Source of the DNA: Apostichopus japonicus
Lineage: Eukaryota > Echinodermata > Holothuroidea > Aspidochirotida > Stichopodidae
Direction of reading: 5' to 3'
NCBI RefSeq assembly: GCF_037975245.1
Contig: NC_092571.1
Span: 18,436,917-18,500,916 of the forward strand
DNA length: 64,000 nucleotides
Of this stretch, positions 12,947 through 25,968 are shown piece by piece. A program made the position numbers and the translations under genes. The notes below the pieces were generated by a model that was not told the DNA's origin, did not search any database, and saw nothing but the letters and a program-made list of their open reading frames with translations. How positions within the stretch are numbered: position 1 is the first letter of the stretch; the number at the start of each line of letters is the position of its first letter.

Positions 12947-15900
12947 TTTTCTGAGTCTATGGAAAATTGTAATTGAAGCTACAGAGCAGCAGGTGATTGA
13001 TTGGTGTAAAGCATGTTAATTATATCAGGCATTAGAAACCTGCTGCCATAATATTGATTTTGTAGTGTACAGAATAATGCATGTGTCCCTACAATATAAC
13101 ATATTTGTGGAATATTTGTGTTATATGACAGGAACAGTTACTTAAATCAAAAGATGGTATATTTAAACTCATTTTCAGGATTTTTTTTAATGTTGCATCC
13201 TTTTAGCTGTGGCTTCATGGTTTTGCTTGTTTTTCTAGCTCTTTACTCCATAGTCCTTTTGTACCTATTTATGTAAATGTTATGTATACCTGAACAGATC
13301 CTCTAATTCTAACCCATGCAGCCATCCATACCTGTAGGTTATGTCTGGATTTGTAGACCTCTATTTAATGATTCATAACTATAACAAAATATAACTCAGG
13401 AGTATCTTTTGTCATAGCTATGTTTCAATAAGCACAAAGCCACTTAGGCCATCTGTTTTTGTATCAATACAAGAGCGTGTTAAGTTGCTACTTTAAGGTC
13501 AAATATATGACTGAAAAGCACGTTGAAGTCATTTTTGGTTCCGATGCTGAAGGCTCAGTAACCTTTGCAATTGTGCTGGCGTGTGTGTGTGTGACGGCTT
13601 GAAAACATGATATCTCAAAAACCACAAGTTGAATCAATGTCATACTTGGTTGGTAAATGCCCTTTGATGTTTAGATATGCCCTGTTGTCTGTGCTTCCCA
13701 TCTCTTGAATACTAATGAGTGGGCGGGGCTTAACATAAAATTCTTAAAATGTCAATATCTCTACAACCATATGCCCGAAGTAGTTCATTCATACTTGGTA
13801 TTGTGGTGTAACTACATGGTAAGTACATGTTCTTGGTAACAACTTTTACCTCATTGATATTCATAGTGGGTGGGACTTAATGGGAAGCCGTCAAAAACTG
13901 CTTTTAAACACGATATCTCAGCAACCACTAGCCATACTTGGTAGATAGATGCCCCATAATGAGTAGATGTGCCGTATTGTTCTTGGTTCTTATCTCATGA
14001 ATATTAAGGAGTGGGCAAGGCTTAAAAGTAATCAGACCTTTGAATAACATTGTCCTAACCACTCTAATAGGCAAAAGTATTTGTGGCCTACAGAGATTTC
14101 TGAAATATTTTATTGTCCTTTGAAATGTCCTTTGGAACATCACAATATTCAAAGATGTATGTGGGCTTGTCCAATTAGGGGTTAACTTATTAAGGTCTAA
14201 AATAAGAAATTATGATAAAGGCAACACTCCATGTCATAGTTTGCACATATTTAATAGTTTCTCCAGATTTGTCTTAACTTCTTATGTGTATATCTTGAAA
14301 ACGAAAGAGCTTTCCAAAAATATCAAGAGTATCACACACAACAAATGTGCTGAATATGGGTCAAGTTGGCTAGGTGTCTGTAGTACTTTAACATAGAATT
14401 TGGACCATAGTGGTATGGTGATGTTGGTACATAATAAGCACATTTTCATGATGTCTCCAACTTTATTTATCATTAGCATTCATCAAACTGAAAAAATGGC
14501 TTTGAAGCACAAGACAAGAACCAACTGTTCCATGATTTTCATCCTTGACATATTAAGTTTGTCACACTACATTCGTACAATCAACAGTGTTGTTTTGTGT
14601 GCATACCATGAATATTAATCAGTGAACGTAAAATTCTTGATCAGAAACTCTAAAATAGTATATCTAATTATCTTTATACATGTTCTTGCATAGTACAATG
14701 TTCAGTAAGTATATAGAAACAAGCTTATAAGATCATAACATTTGACCTCATGACATAAATATTCATGCATTAATCTGTTTCATACTATGTCACTAAATAG
14801 ACTTTGTCACCAGGATATTTGCTTCATGGTATCTTTCTTTATATGTTACCACATTAAACAATTGATAATTCCTCTCCATTTGTTGTGCACAAGTTCATGT
14901 ATATTAACATGTATGGCTTAGGCATCAGAACCACTAAATGCTTTCCTTTTCTGGTTTATTCAAACCACAGAAAACTTGATACCTCAGCCTACAACACCAT
15001 TGTAACAGATGTACCTAGTCTTTGCCAATTTTCATAGAGAAATCAATTTTGAGAAGACAGTCTGTTGGTATAGAAGTTGGTAGTTGAGTGAATCTGGTGG
15101 GCTAAATGAGTTTGTTAAAACCAGATGTTTTTTTAACTAGGTGTGTTAACTTGGTGTTAGGAAATGAAAGTTGGATGGAACAGCAGCACTTATACTTGCT
15201 TCCCATATAAATACTTTCTTAAACTACATTCTAAGACCAAAAAATGTTGAAAAGCAAACTAGCAACATTTTAGAGTGCCATTCTGGAAATCTTTACCAGA
15301 GTAATTGAATCTAGGAACACCCTAACAGATACAAATAGTGCAACACAATAGTACTTAATTGAGAGGAAATGTCTTCAAGTAACTTCAAATACTTTTTGTA
15401 TTGACAACTGTACACTTTGCAATCATACCAGTGTGTTTATAGCTTTAAAAGATCTGATACTTGAAATTTGGATTGCACCCTATGAAGAGAAGTAAGCCAA
15501 TACTTTTAGGATTTTAGGTCCAGATGGAACATATGTCAGAAGGAGAAGATCTTGTTAACACAGCATCTCAAGAAGAAAAACTGGAGAAAAACAGCATGTA
15601 CAGGGATAAAAAAATGTGAGATTAAAATAAATATGTCTGAAAAATAGAGGGTCTGACATTTTATCATTGGCGTGTGCAAAGTGGGGGCTGGGGGACCATG
15701 GCCCTGACCATCGTCAGTCTCCAGATTGGCCAGTCAGTTGATGTTTTTCATTCAGGCAGGGAAGAATTAGACCATTGATATGGTTGTGTAAAACCTTTTC
15801 AACCTCACAAAAAATCAAAAGTATTTATAAGTACATCCTTGCATTTATAGCTAAATATAAACCTAAATTCTTAGCCTAAATATGGCTCAGAATGCACTAT

Positions 15901-16949
15901 TTGACATCTCAATTTCAAGTTTCCTCGGGGGGGGGGGGGTTGTCTTCAAGAAACCCAGGGTCACACCCCACCGTTATAAAGTCCTTCATTCACCCTTGGT
16001 CCTTGCATATGGGTTAAGCCCCTACCTGTATCAATCTGGGGATTTTTCAATTTGACCCTTTCCCACTCCCAACCTTTGAAGTATTCTGCATGCCACCGCA
16101 TTATATCTCCATCTATTATTCAGTCTACTTCCTTTTACGTCACTGCCGATTCATCTGTCTAATTCTACAGTTTTGTTATCTATCTGTGTAACTAATTGTT
16201 TTACTATAAAAAAGATCCTGCCAGGAACGAAATGTCATGCCCTCTAACATATATTTACCGATGCATGCTCTTTGGTTCCTTGCTGGAAGCAAACGAACCT
16301 AAGCATTCAGGTTGACGTGTGTGTGTGTGTGTTCATCTGTGACGCTTGTGTCGGCGAGGGTTAGGGTTAGAAACTCAACAACGGAATTATGGATATTTGT
16401 CATACTTTCTACGTAGATGTATCATAGTGAGAGGATGTGCCCTATCGTTTTTGGCGGTTATGAGGTCAAACGTAAAAATCATTACATTGCAAGAACTCTG
16501 CAACCCTAAGTCGGATTGTAGACAAACGTGTTATACAGTTGTTGGTTAATAGCTAGTACGGTACATGAAGGCCATCTGCGTCCCAAATAATTCCGGGCCG
16601 GGTGGGCACAACTTTTATTTCCACTTAAAATGCTTTTTGGAACACATTCTTTAGGCCCGAATTGTGAAACAATGAAAGATTAAGAAAGGCAAAGAGTTAG
16701 ATGAGAGGAAGGAAACACCATTTAAGAATATGGATATTATTGTGTTAGAAAATATTATAAAAGACGAAGTCTATGTAAAGAAAAATAATGTTAAAAGAAC
16801 ATTCAAAATCAAATAGAACAATATAGAGTTGGAAGTGAAGGGGCGGGGGGGGGGGGGGGGTGGGGAACTGGATAGAGAACAACACAGTTCTATACTGATA
16901 TTGTATATAGCAAAGGCTTAATTGAATTTGAAGGATCTTTAACTTCATA
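12947..16949. other. Gene-free stretch downstream of ANKRD49
   Basis: Contains the ANKRD49 3' UTR (no clear AATAAA close to the stop), two ~300-bp diverged tandem units at about 13560-14030, GT-rich runs near 13579 and 16317, and poly-G tracts near 15927 and 16847 of the type found in local MITEs. No coding sequence recognised. Confidence 0.4.
13560..14030. repeat. Diverged ~301-bp tandem repeat family, two units
   Basis: Markers CTTGAAAACATGATATCTCA (13599) and TTTTAAACACGATATCTCA (13901) are about 300 bp apart, each followed by a match to CATACTTGGT..GATA and an ATGAATA..AATGAGTGGGCGGGGCTTA-like end. The same family, preceded by a GT run and TGACG, makes up the block at 17112-17915. Confidence 0.65.
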
Positions 16950-17111
16950 CAGGCGTGTATCCAGGATTTTCTAATCCGGGGAGCGCGAATGACTATCTAA
17001 GCGGGGCGCCACCATCGGTTGGCGCGCAGCGTACAAGAAAATTTCTGTTTTGATACCAATGACCAACCAGATGTACACTTTTGGGTAAGAACTTAGTATT
17101 TCCCAATAGTT

Positions 17112-17915
17112 TTTGATTCCTTGCCGAAGGCTCAAGTAATCTATGCGATAGTGATCGCGTGTGTGTGTGTGCGTTTGTGACGCCCTTGGCTCGTAAACAC
17201 GATGAATCAACAATGGCAAGTAGGATTGAAGTCATACTCTGTACATAGATGTGCCATACTGAGTAGAAGAACGCTATTGATTCTGGTGCTCATCTCATGA
17301 ATAATAATGAGGTCACGGGGTCAAACGTGAAAATCTTCAAATGCCAATAACTCCGCAACCGAAAGTCAGAATTTATGCGTAATTGGTATTGATGTCTTGG
17401 TAGATAGCGGGTATATTTTGATATGTGTTCAAGATGATATTATGCATATTTATTAGGGGGCGGGCTTAAGTTCATCTTCACTAAAATAGCTTGTAAACAC
17501 GGTAACTGAACAACGACAAGTTGGATTGAAGTCATACTTGATACATATATGCGCCATAGTGAGTAGAAGAACCCTATTGATTTTGGTACTCATCTCATGA
17601 ATAATAATGAGGTCACGGGGTCAATCACGAGAAACTCCAAATGCATAGAACTCCGCAACCTAAAGTCAGAATTTATTCATATTTGGTATTAATGTGTTGG
17701 TAGATAGCAGGTGCATGACTATGTATGTTCAATGTGATATTATGCACATTTATTAGGGGACAGGTCTTGAGTTGATTTTGCTTAAAAATAGCTTGTAAAC
17801 ATGGTAAGTTAACATATTTAGTAGGTAGGCTCACGGTCAGTGAAAGAACCTTGCTGAACAATTTAATCATCTCAATTGGCAAGGAATCACAATAAGCCCA
17901 CTGGCTTTCTGGTTT
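17112..17915. repeat. 301-bp tandem repeat block nested in transposon copy 1
   Basis: GTAAACAC/GTAAACAT markers at about 17192, 17494 and 17795 give a 301-bp period. Each unit carries ATGAATAATAATGAGGTCAC and a TATTAGGGG end. The block is absent at the matching position of transposon copy 2, where the flanking T-runs are directly joined, so it inserted after the two copies separated. Confidence 0.75.
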
Positions 17916-17933
17916 TTCATCCATAAACATTTA

Positions 17934-18245
17934 GAGAGCGTGGTGGCCAATTGGCTACGGCGTCGGACTCGTGATCCAAGGATTGCTCAGTGGTTCGATT
18001 CCTGCCTAGTTCATTACGTTGTGTCCTTGGGCAAGATGCTTTATCTCACTTGCCTCTCTCCACCCAGGGGTTAAATAGGTACCTGTGAGGTAACTTGTCA
18101 TTGGGCGCAGTATATAACTGCTGCCGACTGGAGGGATTGTCTCTGGGAAATGTTATCATTGACAGGGGTAATATAACGTCTGCAAAGCCCTTTGAGACCT
18201 ATCGCTGGTGTAAAGCGCTATATGAAAATCAAAAATTATTATTTT
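17934..18245 (+). mobile_element. tRNA-derived SINE with L2-like 3' tail
   Basis: The head has pol III promoter boxes: A box TGGCCAATTGG (17944-17954) and B box GGTTCGATTCC (17992-18002), at tRNA spacing. The body is about 230 bp and ends AAAGCGCTATATGAAAATC then an ATT-rich tail, like the 3' ends of SINEs mobilised by L2/CR1-clade LINEs. The upstream motif TTTGAGACC (18191) is also typical of such tails. Absent from the matching site of transposon copy 2, so it is a discrete insertion. The clade is inferred from the tail only. Confidence 0.8.
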
Positions 18246-19537
18246 TGAAGATTGTCACACATCATGTTAGACCTCATCGCAACTCCTGTGGATCAGTACT
18301 TTTGTAGGTGATTCTACATCGCGGCCCACAATACCCGTCAGCCCCACTTTTCAAGGTTTTAAGCGCATTATTTGTTAAGAATTTGAAAATTCGCAATTTT
18401 CGTGAATAAATTCACTTCAAAACATACCCATAATGTTGCACAAAATCTCGTCTATGGACAATCAATATAGAAAACCTCCTTTAACCCCTACCAGACCGGT
18501 CAAAATTGCACGAGTATAGAGGGAAGTATGATGAAGAATGTTGGTCAAGGAATTTTCGAAAATTCAGACACAGTAAATTTATTGGTGTTCAAATATAAAA
18601 CCTCATTTAACAGCTACTATAACACTTCGCCTGGAAGGAAATGAGAAAATACCCGATATTTCCAAAACCAAACACTACACACATAGGCGTAGGAGATGGG
18701 GTGGGGGGGGGGCTGCAGCCCCCAACCAAATATTTTTGTGAAAATTCGCTGATAATTTTTCGCGCAACTACTGAAAGCAAAATAAATTGCAATGATGTAG
18801 CTAAAGGAAATCAATAGTTTAAAAAATTCTCCATGGTAACTAAAATAAAGTTCTAAGCTTGCCCTAATAATTGGCCATTACTAATGTAAAAGATGGTTTT
18901 GACATAATTAGACCTCCATGCTTTTTCTCCATCTACATGAGACATTTCGTTGTTAACATTAGCATCCCACTGTATACTGCGCAACTTTCCGAACTGTAGA
19001 GGTACACGATGGCATGCGATCTAATAACCGACGCTTGCCTTTGACATTTACATGAACATGTTGAATGCGCACGGAGCGCGCGAAAACTTGTGGTTATATT
19101 TTTCGGTCAAGTCGTTCCCCCCCCCCCCCCTCAAATCAAATTGGGCTCCAACCCCTATGACTACACACATGACAGTTTGGAGGCTGTTCATCCTGGAACG
19201 CCATTTTGATGCTCACTGTTATGATGTGATATCTGCTGTTTGCTTTACAAATTCCAATAATTGAAATGAGACTGAAATAAACAACTTTTATCTGTTTAGT
19301 TTGCAATGCCCCACATTCTTTTCATATCGAAAGACGCACAGTTTCAAGTTAATTACACACTGAAGGTCTCGATTCTCTTTCTGCCTATAGTTTAGGGAAG
19401 ATCTTGGGATTTTCATCCCTAGATATCGCTAGATATTGCTAGATATCCATACAGTACCGTCCTTGGGATTTTTCGGGGCCTGATCTTGGGAAATTGCAAA
19501 ATCAGGAGTGGTCACACTCCATGTAGGTCAGTGTATA

Positions 19538-19977
19538 TGGCAAGCCAGGTGGGACAAACACCGCATAATAAATCCGCGTATTAATTCGAATATATACGCG
19601 CATTAATTCGAATATACATGTGTTGTACATGTGTAAAGTTTCGCTATTTGAAGCGATCTCGTGAGCCCGCCAAAACATTTATCCTTGGTAAATGTACACA
19701 GCAAGAGCGGAAATTTTTTTTCGTGTATATTCTAATTAATTCGTGCATATATTGGATTTAATCCCCATATGTATTTTATTTAATACGTGTATATATTCGA
19801 ATTAATACGTGTATATATTCGAATTAATACGTGTATATATTCGAATTAATACGCGGATATATTTAAGCCATATGATTGGCTAATAATATATACGCGTATA
19901 TATTCCAATTAATACGCGTATAAATTCCAATTACTACGCGGATATATTATGCAGTGTTTGTCCCACATGGCTTGCCA
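19538..19977. mobile_element. 440-bp MITE with TA target duplication
   Basis: Ends TGGCAAGCCA...TGGCTTGCCA are part of imperfect ~45-bp inverted repeats (GGTGGGACAAACAC and beyond) and are flanked by TA on both sides (19536-19537, 19978-19979). The interior is full of TATACGCG and GAATTAATACG; a 22-bp unit with CGTGTATATATTCGAATTAA is repeated about four times at 19790-19870. TA duplication suggests a Tc1/mariner-like source, but no transposase is present. Confidence 0.8.
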
Positions 19978-20268
19978 TAAGTGTACGACCTCTAGATGTC
20001 ACTAATACACAACCCGATCACTTGTTATCGATGAAGTGGGGTGTTGCCGGATTTTTTCAAGGTCTAAGTACTACGGGCGAAGGTCATTAATTAAGTTTCG
20101 TAACTCATCGGGAAGCGATTAGAGGGGTGGGGCGTAGGGTTGTGGGACGCGCGTTTTCATGCAGATGGGTACAATCTCAAGAAGTGATGGGTGCGTCCGC
20201 CCCTCGCACCCCCCCCCCCACCCCGCCATGATACGCCCTTGGATCCACTACATGATATTCACAGGAAA

Positions 20269-20665
20269 CAGTGGCGTAGGAATTCAAGGTACTTTTGAGT
20301 GGGGGGCTGAAAACTGATGGCCGGCCTGGGGGAGGGTTCTAAGGGGAGGGGGTGCCCCCTCCCCTTTGGAATTTTTTTGCATTTCCAGGTGGCCTCAGAT
20401 GCAATTTGGTGCGATATAGCACACTTCAACACCCACTCCATTTTGTAAAGAATTTTGCATTTTCACCTGGCCTTAGATGCACTTTGGTGCTCCAAATAAG
20501 ATTTTTTTCTCATTTGGAAATGAAAAAGGGGTTTTCTGACTTGCGGAGCGGGGGGGGGGCGGAATGATACTTCCGCCCCTCATATTTTTCACTGGGGGCT
20601 GGCGCCCCCCCTCCCCAGCCCCCCCCCCCCTCCCCAGCCCCCCCCCCCCGGTTCCTACGCCCTTG
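20269..20665. mobile_element. 397-bp hAT-type MITE nested in transposon copy 1
   Basis: Left end CAGTGGCGTAGGAATTC and right end GGTTCCTACGCCCTTG are inverted. They are flanked by 8-bp sequences ACAGGAAA (20261-20268) and ACAGGAGA (20666-20673), a target duplication with one mismatch. The interior has long C/G runs and two copies of a GCCT.AGATGCA.TTTGGTGC motif. No coding sequence. It is absent from transposon copy 2. Confidence 0.8.
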
Positions 20666-20968
20666 ACAGGAGATGTGCTCAATTCTCCAATCGCATGCGG
20701 AATTTATTTTTAGATTCATTGTACGAGTTACGGTACTAGGTTTGGGGTATAGCAATTAGCATTCATGTCGGAGTGTAAAATATTTATATCTGGATGGCAG
20801 TGTTGCATCGAAGGACATAGGTCTAGTGCAGTTCGCATATAGATCAATACCGAAATGCGTCATGTTCCCCGACGACTCGGTCGAGTTCGAGACCAGTCAC
20901 AGTTGGTTTCATAACACAATTGTACAATTGTTTAAGGCGTTCATACACACACGTTATGATAGACCATA

Positions 20969-21003
20969 TATAGTATATATATTTATATACATATATATAT
21001 GAA

Positions 21004-21058
<55 letters not shown>
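20969..21058. repeat. TA-rich dinucleotide microsatellite
   Basis: Mostly uninterrupted TA/AT dinucleotides. At the matching position of the inverted transposon copy (about 34785-34815) only a short ATCTATATATG tract is present, so it expanded after the copies separated. Confidence 0.9.
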
Positions 21059-21060
<2 letters not shown>

Positions 21061-21242
21061 TGAGAGAGGAAAAATGGAAACGTAAAAAATAGAGTTGTCG
21101 TTGTAAGGGGTAGGGTGAGGCGCACGCCTCTTCCGAAATCATTGATCCGTCACTGGCTACCCTGTGTATATAATAGGGATCAGCGCTGTAATGATGTCAC
21201 TGTTCCTCTTTCTCTTCCCGGTGTCTTTGCGTTTTTCTTCTA

Positions 21243-21366
21243 CTCCCTCCTTTTCTCCTTTTTCTCTCTTTCTTCTTTTTCTTTTCCCTTCCTTTTTCCT
21301 CTCCTCCTCCTCTCCCCCCTCTTTTCCCCTTTTTTCTTCTCTCTTTTTTTCTCTCCTCTTTTTCTT
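21243..21366. repeat. Uninterrupted 124-nt polypyrimidine tract
   Basis: Only C and T on the plus strand for 124 nt, close to one end of transposon copy 1. The equivalent place in copy 2 is a 123-nt pure purine tract at 34492-34614, as expected for the inverted copy. Confidence 0.95.
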
Positions 21367-21493
21367 ACCCGGGGACCGCGCCCTAACACCCACCCACCTG
21401 GATACGCGCCTGTCATATAGTTACAGTGCACTGATATATAAAATTGATTTTGATTTAAGAACAAGAAGAGTCTTAAAAGATTTTCATATTGAG

Positions 21494-21499
21494 TTTATT
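21494..21499 (-). terminator. Candidate poly(A) signal for TMED6-like copy A
   Basis: AATAAA on the minus strand, about 245 nt after the TGA of copy A and just outside the transposon end. Position is reasonable for a 3' UTR; no transcript evidence. Confidence 0.4.
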
Positions 21500-21742
21500 G
21501 GCTATCATATATGTTTTAAAGAACCCATGACAATGGCCACCCGCTGTGTTGCCCACTCCCTGCAGTATTACACCAACATTAATGAACTTAATGCGCCATT
21601 CTTGTGGTGTATGAGCTTAGAGAGCACTGGTGATAGCGAAGGAACAAGCCAGTCACATATGTCGATATACCTTTTAATATTCCTTATATTTCTCAAATAT
21701 GGACCTGTTGTCTGTCCTAAAAGGTATAAAGGGATGATTTCA

Positions 21743-24700
21743 TCAGGATCTCGGTTTGTTAGTTGGTGTTACTGATACTGTTCTAAACATTGTTCTCAGT
21801 ACAAAAACTTCTAAAACTCCAGCAAGAATGATAACAAAACACTGGGCCACACTCCAATATACCACAAACTTGCCATTTCCTTCAACCAGTTGTAGATCAT
21901 AATACGTTCGACGTCGCTTCTGGAACATAAACTTGTACATCGTATCTACGTCATTTAAGAGCTCGATGGTTGCATTCTGGATTGAAAACAAAATATTGGT
22001 ACCAATTAGTCTTTCAACTTTGACTGAATCGGCCCACCGCCTCTCCCACCATACTTACCTTACCCAAAGCTGGTAGCTTTTTCTGAGCTACACCTCGGAC
22101 TTATTTGCGGTATCCTCTTAGGGTCTCTATGCGGGTCCCTCCCCAGTTGTATTACCTCACACTGTTGTGACATTACCCTCCCTCCAGTCAAATACCCAGT
22201 TTTCCAATGTATTGCCGTCCTTAAGATATTTACCCAAACGAACTGTCACATGAACTTAGTATAAGCACATACAAGATCGCACATCGAACAGCACACTCGT
22301 TGTTAATATCCCGTTCCCCCTCTTTATAGTTTCCCGAAAGGGGAAACTATGGAGTCACTCTTACCGACCTTGCAAATTTGTGAGGGGGGCCTTCGGCAAT
22401 GATTATTACGCGGATCACAAAGTCAATAAGTACTAACTATTATGGTTAGTTTTATTCGTCCAACATTGCAGCATACAGAAACGCTGTACACAAAGCCGAA
22501 GCCAAAGTGATTTAATCAGGTCACATATACGTTTTTCACTGGGGCTCTCACTACCTTTCGGGAAACGTTTCATAATTGCAGTTTTGATTTAGAACTTGAA
22601 ATGGTATGTCGATGAACAATGCAAATCGTACCGAACGTGTAATTTGTTTTAAGTACAAAGTTATCGAAGTTCATGAAACTAACGTTTTTCAATATATTGT
22701 TGAGAAACTAATGGAGCAGTTCTTTGTCAACTTGAAAAGTCATTTGATGTAATGGATGATGTACGCTTTCGTATGTTGCTATCGTTACCAGGGGATGATG
22801 GAGCGGGCGGTCGCCCCTCCAATACAGAGAAGAGAGAGAGAAGAATGGGGGGGGGGGCATGAGCGGAGAGAATTTGGGGAGATCAACTTACAGAGACCTC
22901 ACAAAACGTTTCAAAAGTGTGGAAATTGGAATACCTCATTCCCATTTATGACCAAAAATATACATTTCAAAAGCTATCTACGCAGGTAGCCTACATAGTC
23001 ACTCTACCGAAAAGAATGCAAACCACCAATAGCAGGCTAGCTGTATACACGGCAGAAATCGAACAAAAATGTTTGGGCCTTTATTGTCTCAATGTGGTGC
23101 CAAGAATTGGACTAGGCCACCCTAGAATTAGCTATTAGTTTGAGTGACTTTATATACTTGAATAATTTCTACCCAACGAATCAATATTAGGCTAATCATA
23201 TCCAGTAGTTTAATATAATTGTACGTGGCTAAAACTCGGTCGATTGAATAAAATTTGAAACCCTCTCAAGTCCACCATATCGTATAGCTTCATGGAACCA
23301 ACGCAAATAGCGCAAAGCGCTCTCGTTGACATGGCAATCAATTGATTCTCCCCCCGCCCCTTCCCCCCTCCGGTAAGATGAAATCATGGCTACAAGTTTG
23401 GTCGCCACTTACCCAAGTGCCTTGGTACTCTTCTGGTACTTCCGCGGATTCTTCGTAAAGCCTGCGTTGCAGGTTTCGATCTATAACTGACAACATAATG
23501 TGCAGCTGCAACTCATTTCTTCTAAAGTTAGTGAAGCAGTACGTGTAAATTCCTGCAAGAGAAGGGGGAAACGTTCCACTTGGTAGCGAGAGTCCATAAC
23601 GATTGTGATAATTATCCATTCAGGAACTGCTCAGCCCCCCCCACCACCCCCTCCAGACTTGGAAAGTTAGGAGGGCCAAGAATGATTTTGCCACGCCCTC
23701 CCCTTTTGTAACTAGAGATGCACTTCATGGCAGTGCTGGGTCATTCAGCAAAAAGAGTGCCACGCCATCACATGATCAAAGATTTGTTTTACATTCGATA
23801 CTCCATATTCTGCCTAAGTTTCTCAGTCAAAACCATTCTTCTACTATTCTCCCGTAATTCCGTAAATTTATACGGACCGTTCGGTATTCATAGTTGTCTA
23901 CACTACCCACCTTCCTAAGAACCACCATGATCTTTAAATACAAGAAAGTTGTAAATTTGGAGGAATTATTGAGATTTTTAGAAAAAAATGTCGTAATTTC
24001 GATTAACGAGAGGAAATGGATGATATTGAGAAATAGAAAGGCGACATTTCAATATTACAGTAAGATAAGCATTTGACATTTTGACCCTTTACTATGAAAA
24101 GGATTACAGAAAAAGTGGAAATTTGCGGATATGGGTAAGAGTGGGTTAGAAATGAAATTTCGAAAAGAGTTCGATTTTTCGAGATAGAAAATTGATTTAT
24201 GATTTTGGTTTTTACAAATCACGAAAAACGAATAGAACTTTGAGGAAAAAAAAACTAAATTATGAGATAAAATATTGAAAATTTGATCGATCTGGGCCAC
24301 CATAACATCTACAAACATAAAATTCATCTGGAGATCTTCAACCCGGCACCGATTTTCTGTCCCTCCTTCCATTTGTTGATAACTTCCCATGAAACTGTTA
24401 TCAGGTGACTCACGTGATACAGTCGTAGGGTCAATTGCAATTTCAGCTGCAAATCTTCGTATTTTGAGAAAGTTGCCAGAAAACTCTGTTATCTGGGATT
24501 TCTTAGAACAGTCATTTTCCAGTACCTTAATACTCATGTCATTATTTTATTTAAATATTTATGGAATTACCTTCTTCTTTGATTTCCGTTGACCTATGAC
24601 CCCGACTTACTACCTCAACATGGTCTTCGACGTCACCAGGGATCAAATGACGAAATCGAATCTTGCCCCCATCGTTCATAATCTGAGTAAATTACAATAA

Positions 24701-25968
24701 TTGTAGACCGTTGAGACATTCTATATTTGACATATGCTTACATGTGTTTAAATACAAAAGGTTTTACCACACTCATTGCCTGAGGTGTCATGCTGGCAAT
24801 GCCGTTGAATGTGTTTAAAATTACAAGTATCATGGTGATGATCAAATTGTTTGGCACAACATCATTGATTATTTAATAACAAGATCAATCCGAGATTGTA
24901 CTGCCTTCGTAAATTATATTTTAACTATTATACTGTATATGTTTTATAATTCTGTGATTTGCAACATGTGATTATAGTCCTTCCGTCCGTCCGTCCATCC
25001 ATCAAGATCCATCTAGATCGAGTGTGGAACCTACACTTAAACAATGGTACATATAGTTAAAGTGATATTCTTGCTACGTTAGTCACCTCTACCCCACCCC
25101 TACCCTCAACACCACTCATTTCCCCACTCCTTCATCTATCGTATTCAATTTGCGACCCTTGTTTACCGTGTTCATCCAGTTTCAGTATTGTTATAGGGTA
25201 ACTCAAGTACACTGCTTGCAGAAAGCACTTACTCGCTTAAGAAATGACACTGTTTGATTCTCATAGACACCACATAAAGATTACATGCTAAAGTTAAGCA
25301 CACGACATGAGGCATCAAGCATCTCGATATGTCATATATATATAACTGGCATTATACTTCTTTGTTTGTGTTCTTGTTGAAGAGAATATTGTATAGCATA
25401 CATTGTATAGCATACACACCCCCCCCCCCCAACACACAAGCGCACTACACGTGAACGCAACTCGCCTCGGGTCTCAGACAAAGCAATTGGCTATAGGTCT
25501 ATATTGTAGTGACGACGTATAGTAATGGTTTCTCATCGCGTATTAGCTATACAATCATATAAGCATATAATACTATCATGTAACAATATATGCTGTGATT
25601 ATGAATTTTTATTACAGACAACATCATACCACAACAACAAGACACTTAAGAATGTTCACTAATACCATGGGACGAAATGATGTACATTATATAAAATATG
25701 TGTAGCCAACGAATGCAAAATAACACAACTTTGCGTTACATAATACTGGACCTACCTGGTAAAACACTACTAGGTTCGTGCCTACGGTTGCGTCTTGATA
25801 AAAGCATTCTTCTTTTTGTGACCGTAACAGCACATGAAACTGAAAGCGTCTGATGTGAGGCTTAGAGTAAATTTGTCGTGCTCCGGCCTTCTCTTCATCT
25901 TTCCCAGCATTGCCAGGGAAATAAAGGCAAAAGAAGATGGCAATTGAGAAAACTAGCCGTGCATCCAT
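21743..25968 (-). CDS. TMED6-like p24 family cargo receptor, copy A (4 exons)
   Basis: Exons on the minus strand: 25968-25756 (71 codons), 24682-24571, 23552-23413 and 21976-21743 (77 codons plus TGA). Phases are 0, 1, 0 and all junctions are GT-AG. The 232-residue product starts at MDARL, whose next ~20 residues form a signal peptide; in-frame upstream Met codons exist, but this one puts the signal sequence at the N-terminus. The GOLD domain spans about 36-140, with the conserved cysteines ECFYQ (C55) and YCFTN (C114) that form the p24 disulfide. A coiled-coil stalk and NAT glycosylation site (156) lead to one membrane span at about 195-216 (YWSVAQCFVIIL), then a short basic tail ending NKPRS. 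The WS.AQ..VII..G span and the xKP tail resemble TMED6 rather than TMED1/2/5/7/10. p24 proteins carry cargo in COPI/COPII vesicles between ER and Golgi. The tail lacks a clear KKxx or diphenylalanine signal, as in TMED6. Confidence 0.85.
22330..22565. repeat. Short element bounded by inverted TTTCCCGAAAGG
   Basis: TTTCCCGAAAGG at 22330-22341 is the inverse of CCTTTCGGGAAA at 22554-22565. The left end also forms a small hairpin (AGTTTCCC..GGGAAACT). It lies in intron 3 of TMED6-like copy A. No target duplication found. Confidence 0.5.

Larger units (their letters stand above)
16950..21412. mobile_element. 4.46-kb TIR DNA transposon, copy 1 (5-bp TSD TCATA)
   Basis: Starts CAGGCGTGTATCCAGG and ends with the inverse CCTGGATACGCGCCTG, giving 16-bp terminal inverted repeats. 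TCATA occurs directly on both sides (16945-16949 and 21413-21417), a perfect 5-bp target duplication. The same element recurs inverted at 34444-36569, with matching segments in the same order: 16950-17115, 18250-18715, 18850-19245 and 20855-21412. No transposase frame is visible, so it is non-autonomous. Copy 1 is longer because of nested insertions: 301-bp repeats (17112-17915), a SINE (17934-18245), a TA-flanked MITE (19538-19977) and a hAT-type MITE (20269-20665). Superfamily is unsettled: CAG ends suggest hAT, but the 5-bp duplication is atypical of the usual 8 bp. Confidence 0.85.

Noticed and set aside
17934-18010. Possible tRNA gene
   Set aside because: A and B boxes are present, but the sequence continues into a SINE body and tail and does not close into a full cloverleaf.
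21164-21775. 203-codon frame on the plus strand
   Set aside because: Runs through the polypyrimidine tract of the transposon and antisense to the TMED copy A last exon; no family resemblance.
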